DNA of 64,000 bases from Plicaturopsis crispa FD-325 SS-3 (lineage: Eukaryota; Basidiomycota; Agaricomycetes; Amylocorticiales; Amylocorticiaceae): NCBI GenBank assembly GCA_000827205.1, contig KN832554.1, positions 1,610,345-1,674,344 on the forward strand, in the 5' to 3' direction. Under the pieces are notes generated by a model. It saw nothing but the letters and a program-made list of their open reading frames with translations, was not told the origin of the DNA and did no database searches. The translations under genes and the position numbers were made by a program. Positions 23,380 to 34,272 of the stretch are shown one piece after another. Position 1 is the first letter of the stretch, and each line of letters opens with the position of its first letter.

Positions 23380-24322
23380 ATGATAAGTCCCGCAACGCTC
23401 ACCTGTCGCCGAGTAGGCTAGTCTGACAATGTTGCGGTATATACAGCTCCGGGAAACGACGTATCGAGACCGATGTTATGAAGATGTGCGTCCGATACCC
23501 ATCTGCGCGTGCTGTCCAGGACACTGACAGAGGTCGCACAGGCTCATGTCGGACTACGAGGTCACGCTCGTCAACGACAGCATGCAGGAGTTCTACGTGC
23601 GCTTCTACGGGCCCGCCGAGAGTGAGTCGCGCTTTCCCTCCACCCCCACGCACCCCCATTCACGCACTGACATCGCATGTCCTCTAGCGCCGTTCGAGGG
23701 CGGCGTGTGGAAGATCCACGTCGAGCTGCCCGACCAGTACCCGTTCAAGTCGCCCAGCATCGGCTTCATGAACAAGATATTCCACCCGAACATCGACGAG
23801 CTGTACGTTCGCCCTCCTCCTTCTTCTTCCCGCCCGGTTCGCTGTCGTTAATCCCGGCGCCCCCTCGCTAATGCATAACCAGAAGCGGATCCGTGTGCCT
23901 CGACGTGATCAACCAGACGTGGTCACCCATGTTCGGTGCGTACCCCCGCGGAATGATTGTGGCGCGTGTGCTGACCTGACGACGCGCTGTGTTTGGGATA
24001 GACATGATAAATATATTCGAAGTGTTCCTGCCGCAGCTGCTGCGCTACCCAAACCCGAACGACCCGCTCAACGGGGAGGCCGCAGCGCTGTACATGCGCC
24101 ACAAGGACGACTACGATAACAAAGTCAAGGGTGTGTACATAGTTTGCTCTAATGTCACCCGCGCGTGATGCTGATAGGGTTTCTGCAGAGTATGTGCAGC
24201 GGTTCGCGACGAAGGAGGCTGCGGACAAGGCGAGGGACGGGAACGAGGACGAGGATGAGGACGCGGAGATGAGCGATATGGGCAGCGCGAGCGACGTCGA
24301 CGACGACCATGCGGATTCCTGA
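23380..24322 (+). CDS. UBC8: Ubiquitin-conjugating enzyme E2, UBE2H/Ubc8 type
   Basis: Exons encode [94 protein letters not shown] and [20 protein letters not shown]. The catalytic cysteine is in SVCLDVIN, and HPNI replaces the general HPN motif as in all UBE2H/Ubc8 proteins. The acidic tail ([18 protein letters not shown]) is also typical. In yeast Ubc8 acts with the GID ligase in catabolite degradation of gluconeogenic enzymes. Introns are short (45-65 nt). The stop is at 24322. The first exon is unresolved: the second exon begins at 23447, and the ATG at 23380 is the nearest candidate but does not splice in frame with an obvious donor. Confidence 0.85.
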
Positions 24323-24847
24323 TCCCCCGTACGACGCGTCCCGGCCAACCACGATCTTCATTCCATATATCCACCAGCACCTCATCTACGCTCTCCGTCT
24401 CTGTCTCTCGTGGGTTCCCTCCTCCCTTCCACTGTGTGTTTCGCGTTTATCTGCAGGGCGTCTCGACTCTCGGGACACTTAGATCTTTCTTTCACTGTCC
24501 CTGTTCTGTTTCTCTGTTCTTTCACGTTCCCGATCATCGTTGTTGTGTATATCATCGGCTCCTGCATCCCCCACCCACGTATATTTAATCCCTACGTCCT
24601 ACTATTTAATTCGCGGCGTTCCTCTCGCTTCACGACCTCCCTCGCCTCGCCGCACCTCGCGTTTTCTAACCCCGTGCCTGTAATACTGTATGTATCGTCC
24701 TGCGTATAGCACGCAGCAATTGACGCATTTAGAGTCATTTCGGAAGGACGTGCGGGGTATCAAATAGCATGCAAGATGGTATAGCTTGAGCGGATGTCAA
24801 GATTGCGATAGGGCGCGTAGTGCGCGCGTAGCTGAGGGCGGCAACTG
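24323..24847. other. Convergent 3' intergenic region
   Basis: Between the stops of the UBE2H-like and THOC5-like genes. The first half is pyrimidine-rich on the plus strand and probably UBC8 3' UTR. No gene seen. Confidence 0.4.
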
Positions 24848-25652
24848 TCAAGTAGGTGCGGCGGTCTCTGCGGGTAGGACGAGTTCGTCGACTTTCTTCT
24901 GGATTTCCGCGGCAGTCTGACAGCACATTTGTCAGTCAATGGGAGTAGGTATGCACAGCACTGAGTACGAACCTTCATGAGGGTATCGAGCTGCAATTTG
25001 ACGTTGTCCAAGGTCGCCGCCTTCTGGCGGCTTTGCTTCGTCAGTTCCTCTTTCTGCTGCGTCAATTCTTTCCTCTGCAGGTCCAGGCTACATTGCAATA
25101 TAAGCTGGTCTTCCATATGCGTACAGAAGGGTGCGAACCGTTGCCGTTCAGCCAGCTCGAAGCTCAGCCGGTTGAGCATGAGCTGATGTTCGTTTTCGAG
25201 AACGTCGCTCGTGCGGGCCTCCGGCGGAGCCAGCTTGGCAAATTCATCCAGGCTGTACAGCGGAATGTCCTGGTAGATCGAGCTATATACACAAGCCAGG
25301 TTCAATATCACATGCGGCACTTTCCCCAGTAGGGTCATTGAAAAGGCAGGCAGACGCACGCGAATTGGCGACACTTGTCTATCTCCCTCTCCAGATGGCG
25401 CTTTTCGTACAGTAGGTTTTGGAGGCCAAGGTGCGCCTGGTCCATCTCGTGGCGCGCCTCTGTCGTAGCCTGCTTGTGCGCGCGCGTGGCGGCATTTGCG
25501 GCGCGGTTGAGCGCCTTTAGCCTGGCGATGAGTGCGCCTGCGCGGATGTGCATCTCTGCGGTGTCATTTCCGCGGTATTTCCCTGACACAAGTTCGCGGA
25601 GACTGTCGAGGACGGCGTCTGGCGACGGCGGGAGGTCGTCGACGTTTGCCAT
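24848..25652 (-). CDS. THO complex subunit 5-like (FMIP family)
   Basis: The ATG at 25652 gives MANVDDLPPSPDAVLDSLRE, followed by ARLKALNRAANAATRAHKQA and LGLQNLLYEKRHLEREIDKC, spliced to IYQDIPLYSLDEFAKLAPPE and then LMLNRLSFELAERQRF. The L.NL.YEK.HL..EI..C and ELxxRxxF signatures are those of THOC5/Fms-interacting proteins, which belong to the THO/TREX complex coupling transcription to mRNA export. The C-terminal half is a long coiled coil (LDLQRKELTQQKEELTKQ) ending ETAAPT at 24848. It is short (about 220 residues) compared with animal THOC5 (about 680), as is usual in fungi. Two introns are likely (about 25276-25370 and 24917-24972). It is divergent with the G6PD gene, 204 bp away. Confidence 0.83.
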
Positions 25653-25856
25653 GGCCGGCGTTGACGAGAAGTTGGGACTTAGGAAAAAGCAGCCGGAGAG
25701 GCTCAGAGGGTGACGAATCCGGGCCGAGCCGGGCAGGGATTACAGAGATCACATAAGTAGTGGGTTACGGACTTGGGAGTGGTGCAGATGCTCGGGCTTA
25801 TAATCAGTAAGCTGCATTGTAAGCGTCCTCTCTCTCCTACCACCACATCCGAAGAA
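25653..25856. promoter_or_regulatory. Shared upstream region of THOC5-like and G6PD genes
   Basis: Only 204 bp separate the two divergent start codons, so the promoters must overlap. No TATA box stands out. Confidence 0.5.
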
Positions 25857-27788
25857 ATGTCCAGAGCTCGCGCAATGTCCGGTACAATTCCCTCAATGGA
25901 GAGCTCCCATGAGGAGCTCAAGGACAATACCCTTATCGTCGGTCAGTACAAGCGCACCGGTCGCACACACTGATCGCTCACGCCGTCTTGATCCAACAGT
26001 GTTCGGCGCGTCGGGCGACTTGGCCAAGAAGAAGGTCCGTTCGCATGCCCTTTAGACAGTCCATCGAGCTCACAGCGTACACAAGACGTACCCTGCGCTC
26101 TTTGGCCTCTACAAGTCCGGGTTCCTCCCAAGGGATGTCCATATCGTGGGCTACGCGCGTACAAAGATGGATGACGCAGAATACCACAAACGCATAACGT
26201 CCTACATCAAGAATCCCAACGACGACCCCGAAATCGCTGCAAAGATCGAAGAGTTCAAAAAACTCTCCACATACGTCTCCGGCAGCTACGAGGACGGCGC
26301 CGCGTTCGAAGCTCTCAACAGGCATCTCGTGGAGATCGAGTCGCACTATCAGTCCAAGGAGACAAATCGGCTATTTTACCTCGCACTCCCTCCCAGCGTC
26401 TTCGTCCCCGTCGCAGAGAACGTCAAGGCGCACTGTTATGTCGCAAGTAACGGCATCAACCGCATTATCGTTGAGAAGCCTTTCGGCAAAGACACCGCAT
26501 CGTGCCGCGAGCTGCTGAGTGCCCTCAAGAAGCACTGGTCCGAGGACGAGACATTCCGCATCGACCACTATCTCGGCAAGGAGATGGTCAAGAACCTCCT
26601 CGTCCTCCGCTTTGCCAACGTCGCCATGGGCGCCGCCTGGGACAAGAACTCGATCAGCAATGTCCAGATCACGTTCAAGGAGCCCTTCGGCACCGAGGGC
26701 CGTGGCGGCTACTTTGACGAGTTCGGCATGATTCGCGATGTCCTCCAGAACCGTGAGTCGCCCTGGTCGGATAGGGTGGGAATGTGCTCACGACCGTGTT
26801 AGATTTGCTGCAGGTCCTCAGCATCCTCGCCATGGAGCGGCCAGTGTCCTTCTCCGCTGAGGACATCCGCGATGAGAAGGTGATGGTGGATGACATCTCT
26901 GCTGATTAAATGCTTACCAAGCGTCTTCAGGTCAAAGTCCTGCGTGCGATACCCCCGGTTGAGCGGGTCGATACCCTGCTCGGGCAGTATGTCGGTGCCA
27001 ACGGAAAGCCCGGGTATCTCGATGACGATACCGTGCCGCACAATTCCGTCTGTCCCACGTTCGCCGCCACCACCCTCTGGATCCACAATCCTCGCTGGGA
27101 GGGCGTGCCCTTCATCCTCAAAGCTGGCAAGGGTGCGTGCCGGCCTGTGTCTCGTGTGCGCGTGTATACTAACAGTTGCCACCCACAGCGCTGAACGAGG
27201 CCAAGGTCGAGATCCGCATCCAGTTCAAGGACGTGACGCAGGGCATCTTCAAGGACATCGCGCGCAACGAGCTCGTCATCCGCATCCAGCCGAGCGAGGC
27301 CGTGTACCTCAAGCTCAACACGAAGACGCCGGGCCTGTACACACGCGCGCTGCCGACGGAGATGGACCTCACGTACAAGCGCCGCTTCACCGACACGAAA
27401 ATCCCCGAGGCGTACGAGGCGCTCATCCTCGACGCGCTCAAGGGCGACCATTCGAACTTTGTCCGCGACGACGAGCTCGATGTTGCGTGGAAGGTTCGTC
27501 TGTGTCTTCTGTGTGCGCAGTTGCTAGGCTAAATATTGTTTGGTATTTTAGATCTTCACCCCGATTCTGCACTGGATAGAAGGGCAGAGCGGCGCGCGGC
27601 CTAAGCCACTCAACTACCCGTACGGCTCGCGGGGTCCGAAGGAGCTGGACGCGTTTACCGCGAAGTACGGCTACAAGCGCGCCGGAGACGAATAGTAAGT
27701 CCTCGTCCAAACCCTTTCTCGTGGTGCGACGGGCGCTGATGTTGACTGCTGCAGTGCATGGCCCACGACAAATCTCTCAAACCTCTAA
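25857..27788 (+). CDS. ZWF1: Glucose-6-phosphate 1-dehydrogenase
   Basis: The enzyme oxidises glucose-6-phosphate with NADP+ and commits carbon to the pentose phosphate pathway in the cytosol. The sequence shows the NADP-binding GASGDLAKKKTYPALFGLY, the EKPFGKD motif, the active-site RIDHYLGKEMV, FKEPFGTEGRGGYFDEFG, IRDVLQNHLLQ and the C-terminal WEGVPFILKAGKAL and FxFDVxWKIFTPILHWIE-type region, ending TTNLSNL at 27788. The start ATG at 25857 yields MSRARAMSGTIPSMESS; the second Met at 25875 is an alternative. At least seven introns of 50-70 nt are present, including one that splits the GASGDL motif region (about 25943-26000). The length (about 515 residues) is normal. All key catalytic residues are present. 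Confidence 0.95.
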
Positions 27789-28348
27789 AGATACTTAGAT
27801 TGGAAAGAAGATCATGATAACCATAAGAATAAAGGATCGCATCGAACATGTTGTACAGTAGTTACTTAGTACTCTTGTGTGCACTGTCAAAATGTAGGAA
27901 AACTTCGGCATTCGGGCGACACTGGCTTGATTGTGTGGGTTGGAGCTGGGAATACTTGACCTGTACCTAGCATGAGATGCATATATGGGGAGAGTAGCAG
28001 GGTATCATATACGCAGGCGCTCACAGCAAGTCCATGTACTGTAACGGGCTGGAATTGAAAATCGTCATTCTACTGAGTCCCTGACGGCCGCGGCGGGCCG
28101 CGGCTCAGCGCTCATGCCTTCCAGTTGAACGTCGAACGCGCGTCTGAACGCCCATCTCTACCCTTTCTTGTTTCCTTGGATATTCTGAATCTTGCTGTCC
28201 GTCTTGAATCTTGATATACTAGAGGCAAGTACGACAGTCGCAATTGATGTCTATCTAGGAGAGACTACTGGACGACGTTAGTTAGACTTCTACGATAGCA
28301 TTCGATAAGTTCATCACGCACAGCTCTGCCCAGTGTCCTAACACTGGC
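27789..28348. other. Intergenic region between G6PD and F-box-like copy 4
   Basis: About 560 bp with no gene, repeat or RNA that I can support. Confidence 0.4.
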
Positions 28349-29634
28349 ATGAATCCGTACGTAGAAAATTCGTCTTTGGCATGCGCCTGACACCGACGCA
28401 AATATGACAGCATGTCCGTCGTCTCTGGCGACCGCAGGCTTCCCTTGGAGCTTGAACATGAGATCATCGGTCATCTTGCCTCCCCAGACCCAGACCTTAC
28501 ATCGCTCAGACACTGCGCACTCGTCCACACGTCATTGCGTCCCCAGGCCCAATCATTGCTGTTCCGGACAGTTCACCTTCATCCGGCATACAATGCTGCA
28601 TTCGTGCAGCTGCTTGACGATAACCCGCATATTGGCCCGTACGTCAACATACTTACCGTCAGAGAGGGCAGCGAGATGAGCGACGACGAGCCCAACTTCG
28701 CGAATGAGACGCTACCGCTCATCGCACCCGCACTTATCAACCTGCACACGCTCGGAATCGCGGAGGCGGAAATGAATCTGAGTCCTTCCACGCGCGCCAC
28801 TCTCAACACCTCCTTCGGCCACTCGCTCCGCACGCTCATGCTCGAGGAATTTCTGGTAGAAACGCCACTCGCCTTTATCCAGTTCATCCTTGGCTTTCCC
28901 CTACTCGAAAACCTGGAATTGTGTGGTAGAGGATGGTTGGGCACGAATAACAAGGAACCAATCACTCTACCCATACCACCCTCGTTCCGATTAAAGCGCC
29001 TCTCTATTCGTTGGGTCGACCTATGCGAGAAACTCCTTGCCTGGTTTGCGGATATGGACACTCATCCACAGCTGTCCATTCGTTCTTTCGAGGTTTTGGA
29101 GATTAGCCATAAGAATGCGATCGCAGTGGGCCAATTTCTGCGGAAGATTGGCCCTGGACTGGAAAAATACACGATAGGCATGGAGATTCATGAACATTCG
29201 GATGTCGTCAGTAAGTCATCTTTCATATCTGCGGCTTTCTCGTAATCCTACTTACGAGTCAATCGCTTTCAGCGATAGTGAAGCAAGCCTCGATATCCAG
29301 TAATACCTCTCTGCGTAAATTAGTTCTGGGGGGGCTCGTGATATTCGACTCCCGCGATGTAAAAATTCGCTCCCGTTGGGTACCCCTTCTTCTCGAGGAC
29401 GTTTCCTCCCCAACTCTCTCAGAGGTCGAATTTCGAGTGTGGTACCGCTCCGCCGCCGACCTGCATGTTCTCCAGCTGCCTCTTGTAGAGAACATCCTCA
29501 CATCGTCCAGATTTCCTGCGCTCGAGCGCGTCGTATTCACGCTCAATGGGTGGGATGACGCCGACGAGACTAAAACGGAGATACATACGCTGATGCCTGT
29601 ACTGGCTGAGAAAGGGATGATCATATTCCAATGA
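28349..29634 (+). CDS. F-box-like family protein (copy 4), intact
   Basis: The 8 nt start exon ATGAATCC (28349-28356) is followed by a 54 nt intron (28357-28410, donor GTACGT, branch CTGAC) and the main exon from 28411: MNPMSVVSGDRRLPLELEHE. The chain continues IIGHLASPDPDLTSLRHCAL, DDNPHIGPYVNILTVREGSE, FANETLPLIAPALINLHTLG, LSPSTRATLNTSFGHSLRTL, GFPLLENLELCGRGWL, PPSFRLKRLSIRWVDLCEKL and QLSIRSFEVLEI. The second intron (about 29211-29272) joins DVV to TIVKQASISSNTSLRKLVLG. The stop is at 29634. Exon phases are identical to those of copies 2, 3 and 5. About 395 residues. The F-box assignment rests on the LPLELEHEIIGHL helix; the rest is a leucine-rich scaffold of unknown target. Confidence 0.78.
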
Positions 29635-29744
29635 AGGTAGGCCGACCAGAGACTGTTGGTATCTTGTCAGTTCATTTACTCATGTATGATTCGCGCAGCC
29701 TCGTTGTTTTGGATCGCCGCAACAACGCATTCGTATGGCACATA

Positions 29745-30842
29745 TACTGTAAAAAAATTATTGTCCAATAATTAGCCAATTTACACAAGTTGGGACGGAG
29801 ACGACGAGACATTTTTCCACAAGTTCCACAGCCGCCGGTGAGTCCACATTTTTACAAGTCAGAATGTTGTATCATTTATTTTCACAAGTTGTTTTTCAGC
29901 AATTTACACATGTGTTCAACTGCCATGGCCCGATGCGCACAAGTTATCGCAGTCCGCACGGTCACCAAGTAGAGTACTGCCATCCCGACCCCGCCTTCCG
30001 AGTGCTCAGCTAACAGAGACGGCCACTTCCCTGTCAGTGCCTGTACGGTGGCCCCAGGCCTCGGAGTATGCGTATACTCTCCCTGCGCACCCGTACACGG
30101 GCATGCTTAGGACATGAACGGCGGCTGAGCCCGCACGTCCGGCGTGGCTTGTAGCTGCTCGCTGTCGCGGTCAGGGAGCCCATAACCGGCGCTGGATACC
30201 AGGGCACCCGGCGCGACAGCGGAGGCTCGGCGGTGCGCGCCGTTGCCGCCCATCTGGCTTGAAGCAGCTCGCCTTCATGGTCATTCAATGGTGCGGGGCG
30301 TCCATATGCGATGTCGGCCCTGACTGGTTGGGCACGCACGGCGGCGGCGCGCCGCAGCGCGCGCACTAGTGGCCTATGCGTATCCGCGGACGTTCCCGCC
30401 GCACCTTACACACGGTCATCCTCAGGATATCGTGATGAGGAGCAGCTGATCCCGCCACACGCGCATGGCTTGTCGCTCCCGGGCCCGCTGTCACGGTCAC
30501 TCATGGCTCAGGGCACCCACACTGAGCGTCGGCACTGAAGGTTAGCGCGCCCGCGGCGGGGGCGCACCATAGCCCGCCGTGGTGCCGCCCACCTGCCACT
30601 ATAGCACGACTCGGACGACCCGGTAGCTACTAGAAACATGTATAACTTTGTCAGTGTACTGCTACTGCATGTGTCAAATGCAATGTCCTTACCACCAACT
30701 TGTGTTTCCTTCGAGCTTTCGAGCATGTAAAATATTTTCGACCTTAGGAATGAACTTGTGAAAAATTGCAATCCAATACGCGCGAGCTTGTGAGAAAATC
30801 CCTTGTTTTCCGACTTGTATCGCGAATACTTTTTTTACAGTA
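29745..30842. mobile_element. MITE-like element with ACAAGTT subterminal repeats and GC-rich core
   Basis: The 1098 bp element has perfect 13 bp ends (TACTGTAAAAAAA) in inverted orientation, flanked by TA on both sides (or by ATAT if the ends are taken as ACTGT). A TA duplication fits Tc1/mariner/pogo-type insertion; a 4 bp ATAT would fit other superfamilies. AT-rich borders of about 200 bp carry many copies of ACAAGTT or its close variants, pointing inward from both ends (for example 29796, 29817, 29883, 29937 and inverted near 30695, 30753, 30785, 30812). The central 600 bp is strikingly GC-rich and contains degenerate direct repeats. No transposase was found. Confidence 0.7.
30145..30500. 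repeat. Degenerate GC-rich direct repeats inside the MITE core
   Basis: Related segments starting GGCTTG and ending CGGTCA or TGGTCA occur at about 30146, 30256 and 30477. Spacing is irregular (about 110 and 220 bp), and the units differ at many positions. Confidence 0.4.
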
Positions 30843-31684
30843 TATCGCCCATACATTCGTTCAACGCCAGGAGATTGACCCTACCTACTGCGGCATGCAA
30901 AAAGCAGCCCAGGACCAGGTCAGGAACTTAGCAGCGTTTGGGTAACCCTCTTTAAGTACATGTTAGAGGGCCTTTCGTCGTGGCCTCTTTTGTCAGCTGG
31001 GACATTACGAAGTGTTAGCTAATTTATTAGATACCATGTAGTAGTTTACCATAGAGGTCACAACTGGCATGTTCGGGACGCGGACCACGCCAGGATAATA
31101 CAACTTCCTTCCTTCCTTCCTTCCTTCCTTCCTTCCTTCCTCTCCTGAGTCCAGTATTGAATGTTAACTGTGGTCATTCCTCAGTAATGTCGCAGAATTG
31201 ACTCCATTTCTGTACTTGTTAACGTTGTACTGTATCACAGTGTATGTTGCCATCATCGACGTCCCTTCGAATTTCTCCTTGTGTTTCTTCCTTCTTATGA
31301 CCCCCGCCCCCACAGTCTCAAATTCCTCTAAGCCGAAAGCACTGAAAACATGCAGAATCATGAATGAAGGTACTTACGACTGATGGCGTCGGTCTACTAC
31401 TGCTAGGGGAGACTAATAAGTACAAGCATCCGGAGTTCGGATGCGATCCCATGCATGTAAGTATGTTCTGGACGCCCATCTTCACCGTCACCGGTTCACC
31501 GTCGACGTATCAGCAAAGTGCTTGTTTCCTGCGGGTTACTAATCGTGGTCCGGCTGTAACTAACGGGCCTTTCGTTTTCTATCACCGACAGGTGTCCCTT
31601 GGTAATACTACGCGTGTATTAACTACACGGCTCGGACGTTGATCACATCTCTGCGTCCATCAAGCGCTGCGACAGAGGACCAGC
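30843..31684. other. Intergenic region upstream of F-box-like copy 5
   Basis: Holds a tetranucleotide microsatellite (31104-31142) and otherwise no gene that I can support. Confidence 0.4.
31104..31142 (+). repeat. (CCTT)n microsatellite
   Basis: About nine uninterrupted CCTT units. Confidence 0.95.
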
Positions 31685-32969
31685 ATGGAAATAAACCCGT
31701 ACGCAGAGAAATATGCAACTCGAAGTATGTTAGCCTGACACCGATTTGGGGAAATACAGTGCACCCATCGCAGGCTCTGACTACTACAGAACACTTCCCA
31801 TAGAACTCGAGCACGGAATCCTCGGTCATCTCCAATCAGAGCCTGAAGCACTCAAATCTTGTGCACTCGTCTGCGCGTCGTGGCGTTCTCGCGCCCAATC
31901 TTTGCTATTCGAAGTGGTTCACCTGGATCGGACGGGCGGGCACTTATTCGCGAGGCTGCTCGACGGTAGCCCACACATCGGCCCATATATTAAAATCCTC
32001 GTCGTCTGGGGTGTTGCCGCGCCGAGGGTCTACGAGCCCATCCTCATGGATGAGACCCTGCCGTTAATCGCACCCGCACTCGTCAACCTGCACACCCTCG
32101 ACATGACTGTGCAGGCGTGGACTCGGATAGATCTGAGTCCTTCTACACGCACTACTCTCGCGGATTGTCTAGGTCGATCGCTCCGCACGCTGAAGCTCGA
32201 GAGTCAGTCTGAGATGGAAATTAATTCCGACTTTATTCGATTCATCGTCGGGTTCCCCCTGCTCGAGAACTTTGAAATACGCGGTCCTGGAGGCGTAGGC
32301 GCTGTCGAGGCCACCCCAATCACGCTTGCCATGCCACCTTCATTCAGGATAAAGCGCCTCGCAGCTAGATGGGTGGACTCTTGCGAACTTCTTCGTTGGT
32401 TCTTGGATATGGACATCCATCCGGAGCTCTCAATCCGTTCCCTCGAGGTCGAGGTCAGACCTGAAAACAGGATCATCGTGGGCAGATTGCTGCGCAGGCT
32501 TGGCCCTGCGCTAGAGGAATACACGACACACATGCAGATTCCTGAAGATTCCGATATTGTTGGTATGTTTGCGTTTGCTACTGCGGCGGAAACACGATGT
32601 CATTGATACCCTTCAGCCGCGGTCAAAGACACCTCGCCCTCCAATAATACCTCTTTGCGCAAATTGACACTGGACGGGCTCGGTATCTACGATTGCCACA
32701 ACGACTGGCAGACCGTTTTTCTTCAAGAAGTTTCTTCCCCAGCTCTATCAGAGGTAGAATTCCGAGTGTATTTCCGCGGTGACCTGCGCGCTCTCGATCT
32801 ACCGTTCTTGGAAAAAATTCTTGTCTCTCCGAAATTTTCCACACTCAAGCGTGTCGTATTCACGCTGCAAGGGTCGCCGCATGGCCTCGACGACATTATA
32901 GCGGACGTCAGGACGAAGATGTCAGTTCTGAGGGAGAAGAAGATGTTGGAGTTCCGAAGAGCAAATTAA
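31685..32969 (+). CDS. F-box-like family protein (copy 5), intact
   Basis: The start exon ATGGAAATAAACCC (31685-31698) is joined by a 61 nt intron (31699-31759, donor GTACGC) to the main exon: MEINPAPIAGSDYYRTLPIE. The protein continues LEHGILGHLQSEPEALKSCA, DGSPHIGPYIKILVVWG, MDETLPLIAPALVNLHTLDM, LSPSTRTTLADCLGRSLRTL, GFPLLENFEIRGPGG, MPPSFRIKRLAARWVDSCEL and ELSIRSLEVEVRPENR. The second intron (about 32562-32617) leads to AVKDTSPSNNTSLRKLTLDG, with a stop at 32969. It shares the exon phases of its paralogues. Compared with them the last segment is slightly shorter. Function: probable F-box-like adaptor, unproven. Confidence 0.78.
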
Positions 32970-33115
32970 TCATTCCTGCGCCTCTACCTCTCTGCAATAT
33001 GACGCCGACACATGCAACATAGTGGATTACAACAATAATACTTGCGAGGTTACCGATTCCTTTTCCGCGCCCTGCTTGTCATCCTACGCACGACTCTGGT
33101 CTACTTATTCAGAAC

Positions 33116-33674
33116 CTAGAAAAACGACCACTCCTCCTCAATGCAGTATATGTCGTCTCCGGAGCACGGGTATGGTCTCTGCGGGGTGAATGTAAACCCA
33201 GGTTCGCGACGTCTCACATCGACGACCGGCGTCTGCGAGGGCGCAGCGCTTGCCGCCGCATTCAAATCGCCCACCTGGTTTACGCTGCCGCCCGCGTTGA
33301 ACGCGCGCATTGCGACCAAGAACGCTGTGGATATGCGTGGATGAGGGACGGCACTCGAGGCTATGAAGGACGCGGCGTACCGAGCCAGAAGAGGCCGAAT
33401 GCGCCGATGAGGACAACCTCCTCCTGCGTCTGCGTGAGGATCTGCCCCTCGCGGTTGTGGTGTACTCCGATGCTAGGAATAGCCCCCCGTTAGGTTCGTC
33501 TCGTCCTTACGGTTCGACGTGGGACTTACAGCACTATCAACGACGCCAGTGCCAGGATAGCCACGGATGTTTGTGTTAGATTGAAGGCGTCTAAAGTGGT
33601 ATCAGTTAGTTGACGTTTAGCCTATCCAGACTTTGTTGGTACTACTCACGCAGGGAATGGGGCATAAGCTTCAT
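33116..33674 (-). CDS. Small MARVEL-like membrane protein
   Basis: The start MKLMPHSLH at 33674 splices to AFNLTQTSVAILALASLIVL, then to IGVHHNREGQILTQTQEEVV, LIGAFGLFWLGAYAASFIAS and SAVPHPRISTAFLVAMRAFN, ending IEEEWSFF at 33116. Two clear hydrophobic helices and a third weaker one are visible. The layout, with an HHNREGQ loop between helices 1 and 2 and a polar C-terminal tail, is like other basidiomycete MARVEL-type proteins. It has about 150 residues. Introns run about 33482-33532 and 33600-33649. It is the first of three consecutive minus-strand genes of this type. MARVEL proteins organise membrane domains and vesicle traffic; the specific role is unknown. Confidence 0.6.
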
Positions 33675-34272
33675 TATCAGATGCCCTGCGAGCGCGGCCA
33701 GAGCCGCTGCGTGTGGAGTCAGTCGCTGTATACACTCCCTTCAGTAGTATGTCAGATATTGTTCGTACCTCCTGCGACCATCCGGACGGGGTGTCTTGAA
33801 AATAAGGGCGCTGGCATTGCTGAAGATCGGTGATTCTGGATGAGTTGATAAGGATGTAAAGGGGGGAATCGTTAGGTATTCCTGACGATATACAGAAGGC
33901 CATATTTCAGAGGAATGCAGGGGCCATGAGGTATGCATGCCGCCGCCGTGCGGCGCAGAAGCGTACGTAGGGGAACAATGAGCAAGCCAGCTGCACGCTA
34001 CTTTCCGACGTAAACCAGTGCATGATTTTTAGTGCAGCAACATACATTGCTAATACATTGCGGTGTAACCAGGTAGGTAGGTATTGTTATTTGACAGTAG
34101 TAAAGTTTGTAGAAAACCACGTCCATCAGTTGTCGCGAACCGCGAGTTAGTACGTATACTTCGTGCCCTATACATGTGCAGTATATACCACCCAGCCGAG
34201 CGTGAGGCGTCAGGGATCGGGGTCCCGTGTGCCATGTTGTCTTTCATCATCATTTCGTTTTTCTTGCGGCGG
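33675..34272. other. Intergenic region between MARVEL-type genes
   Basis: About 600 bp with no supported gene. Open frames here have no coding character that I can recognise. Confidence 0.35.

Noticed and set aside
29980-30620. GC-rich MITE core read as a protein gene (110 codons on the minus strand)
   Set aside because: Composition is extreme and repetitive, with no splice sites or known motif; it lies wholly between transposon ends.
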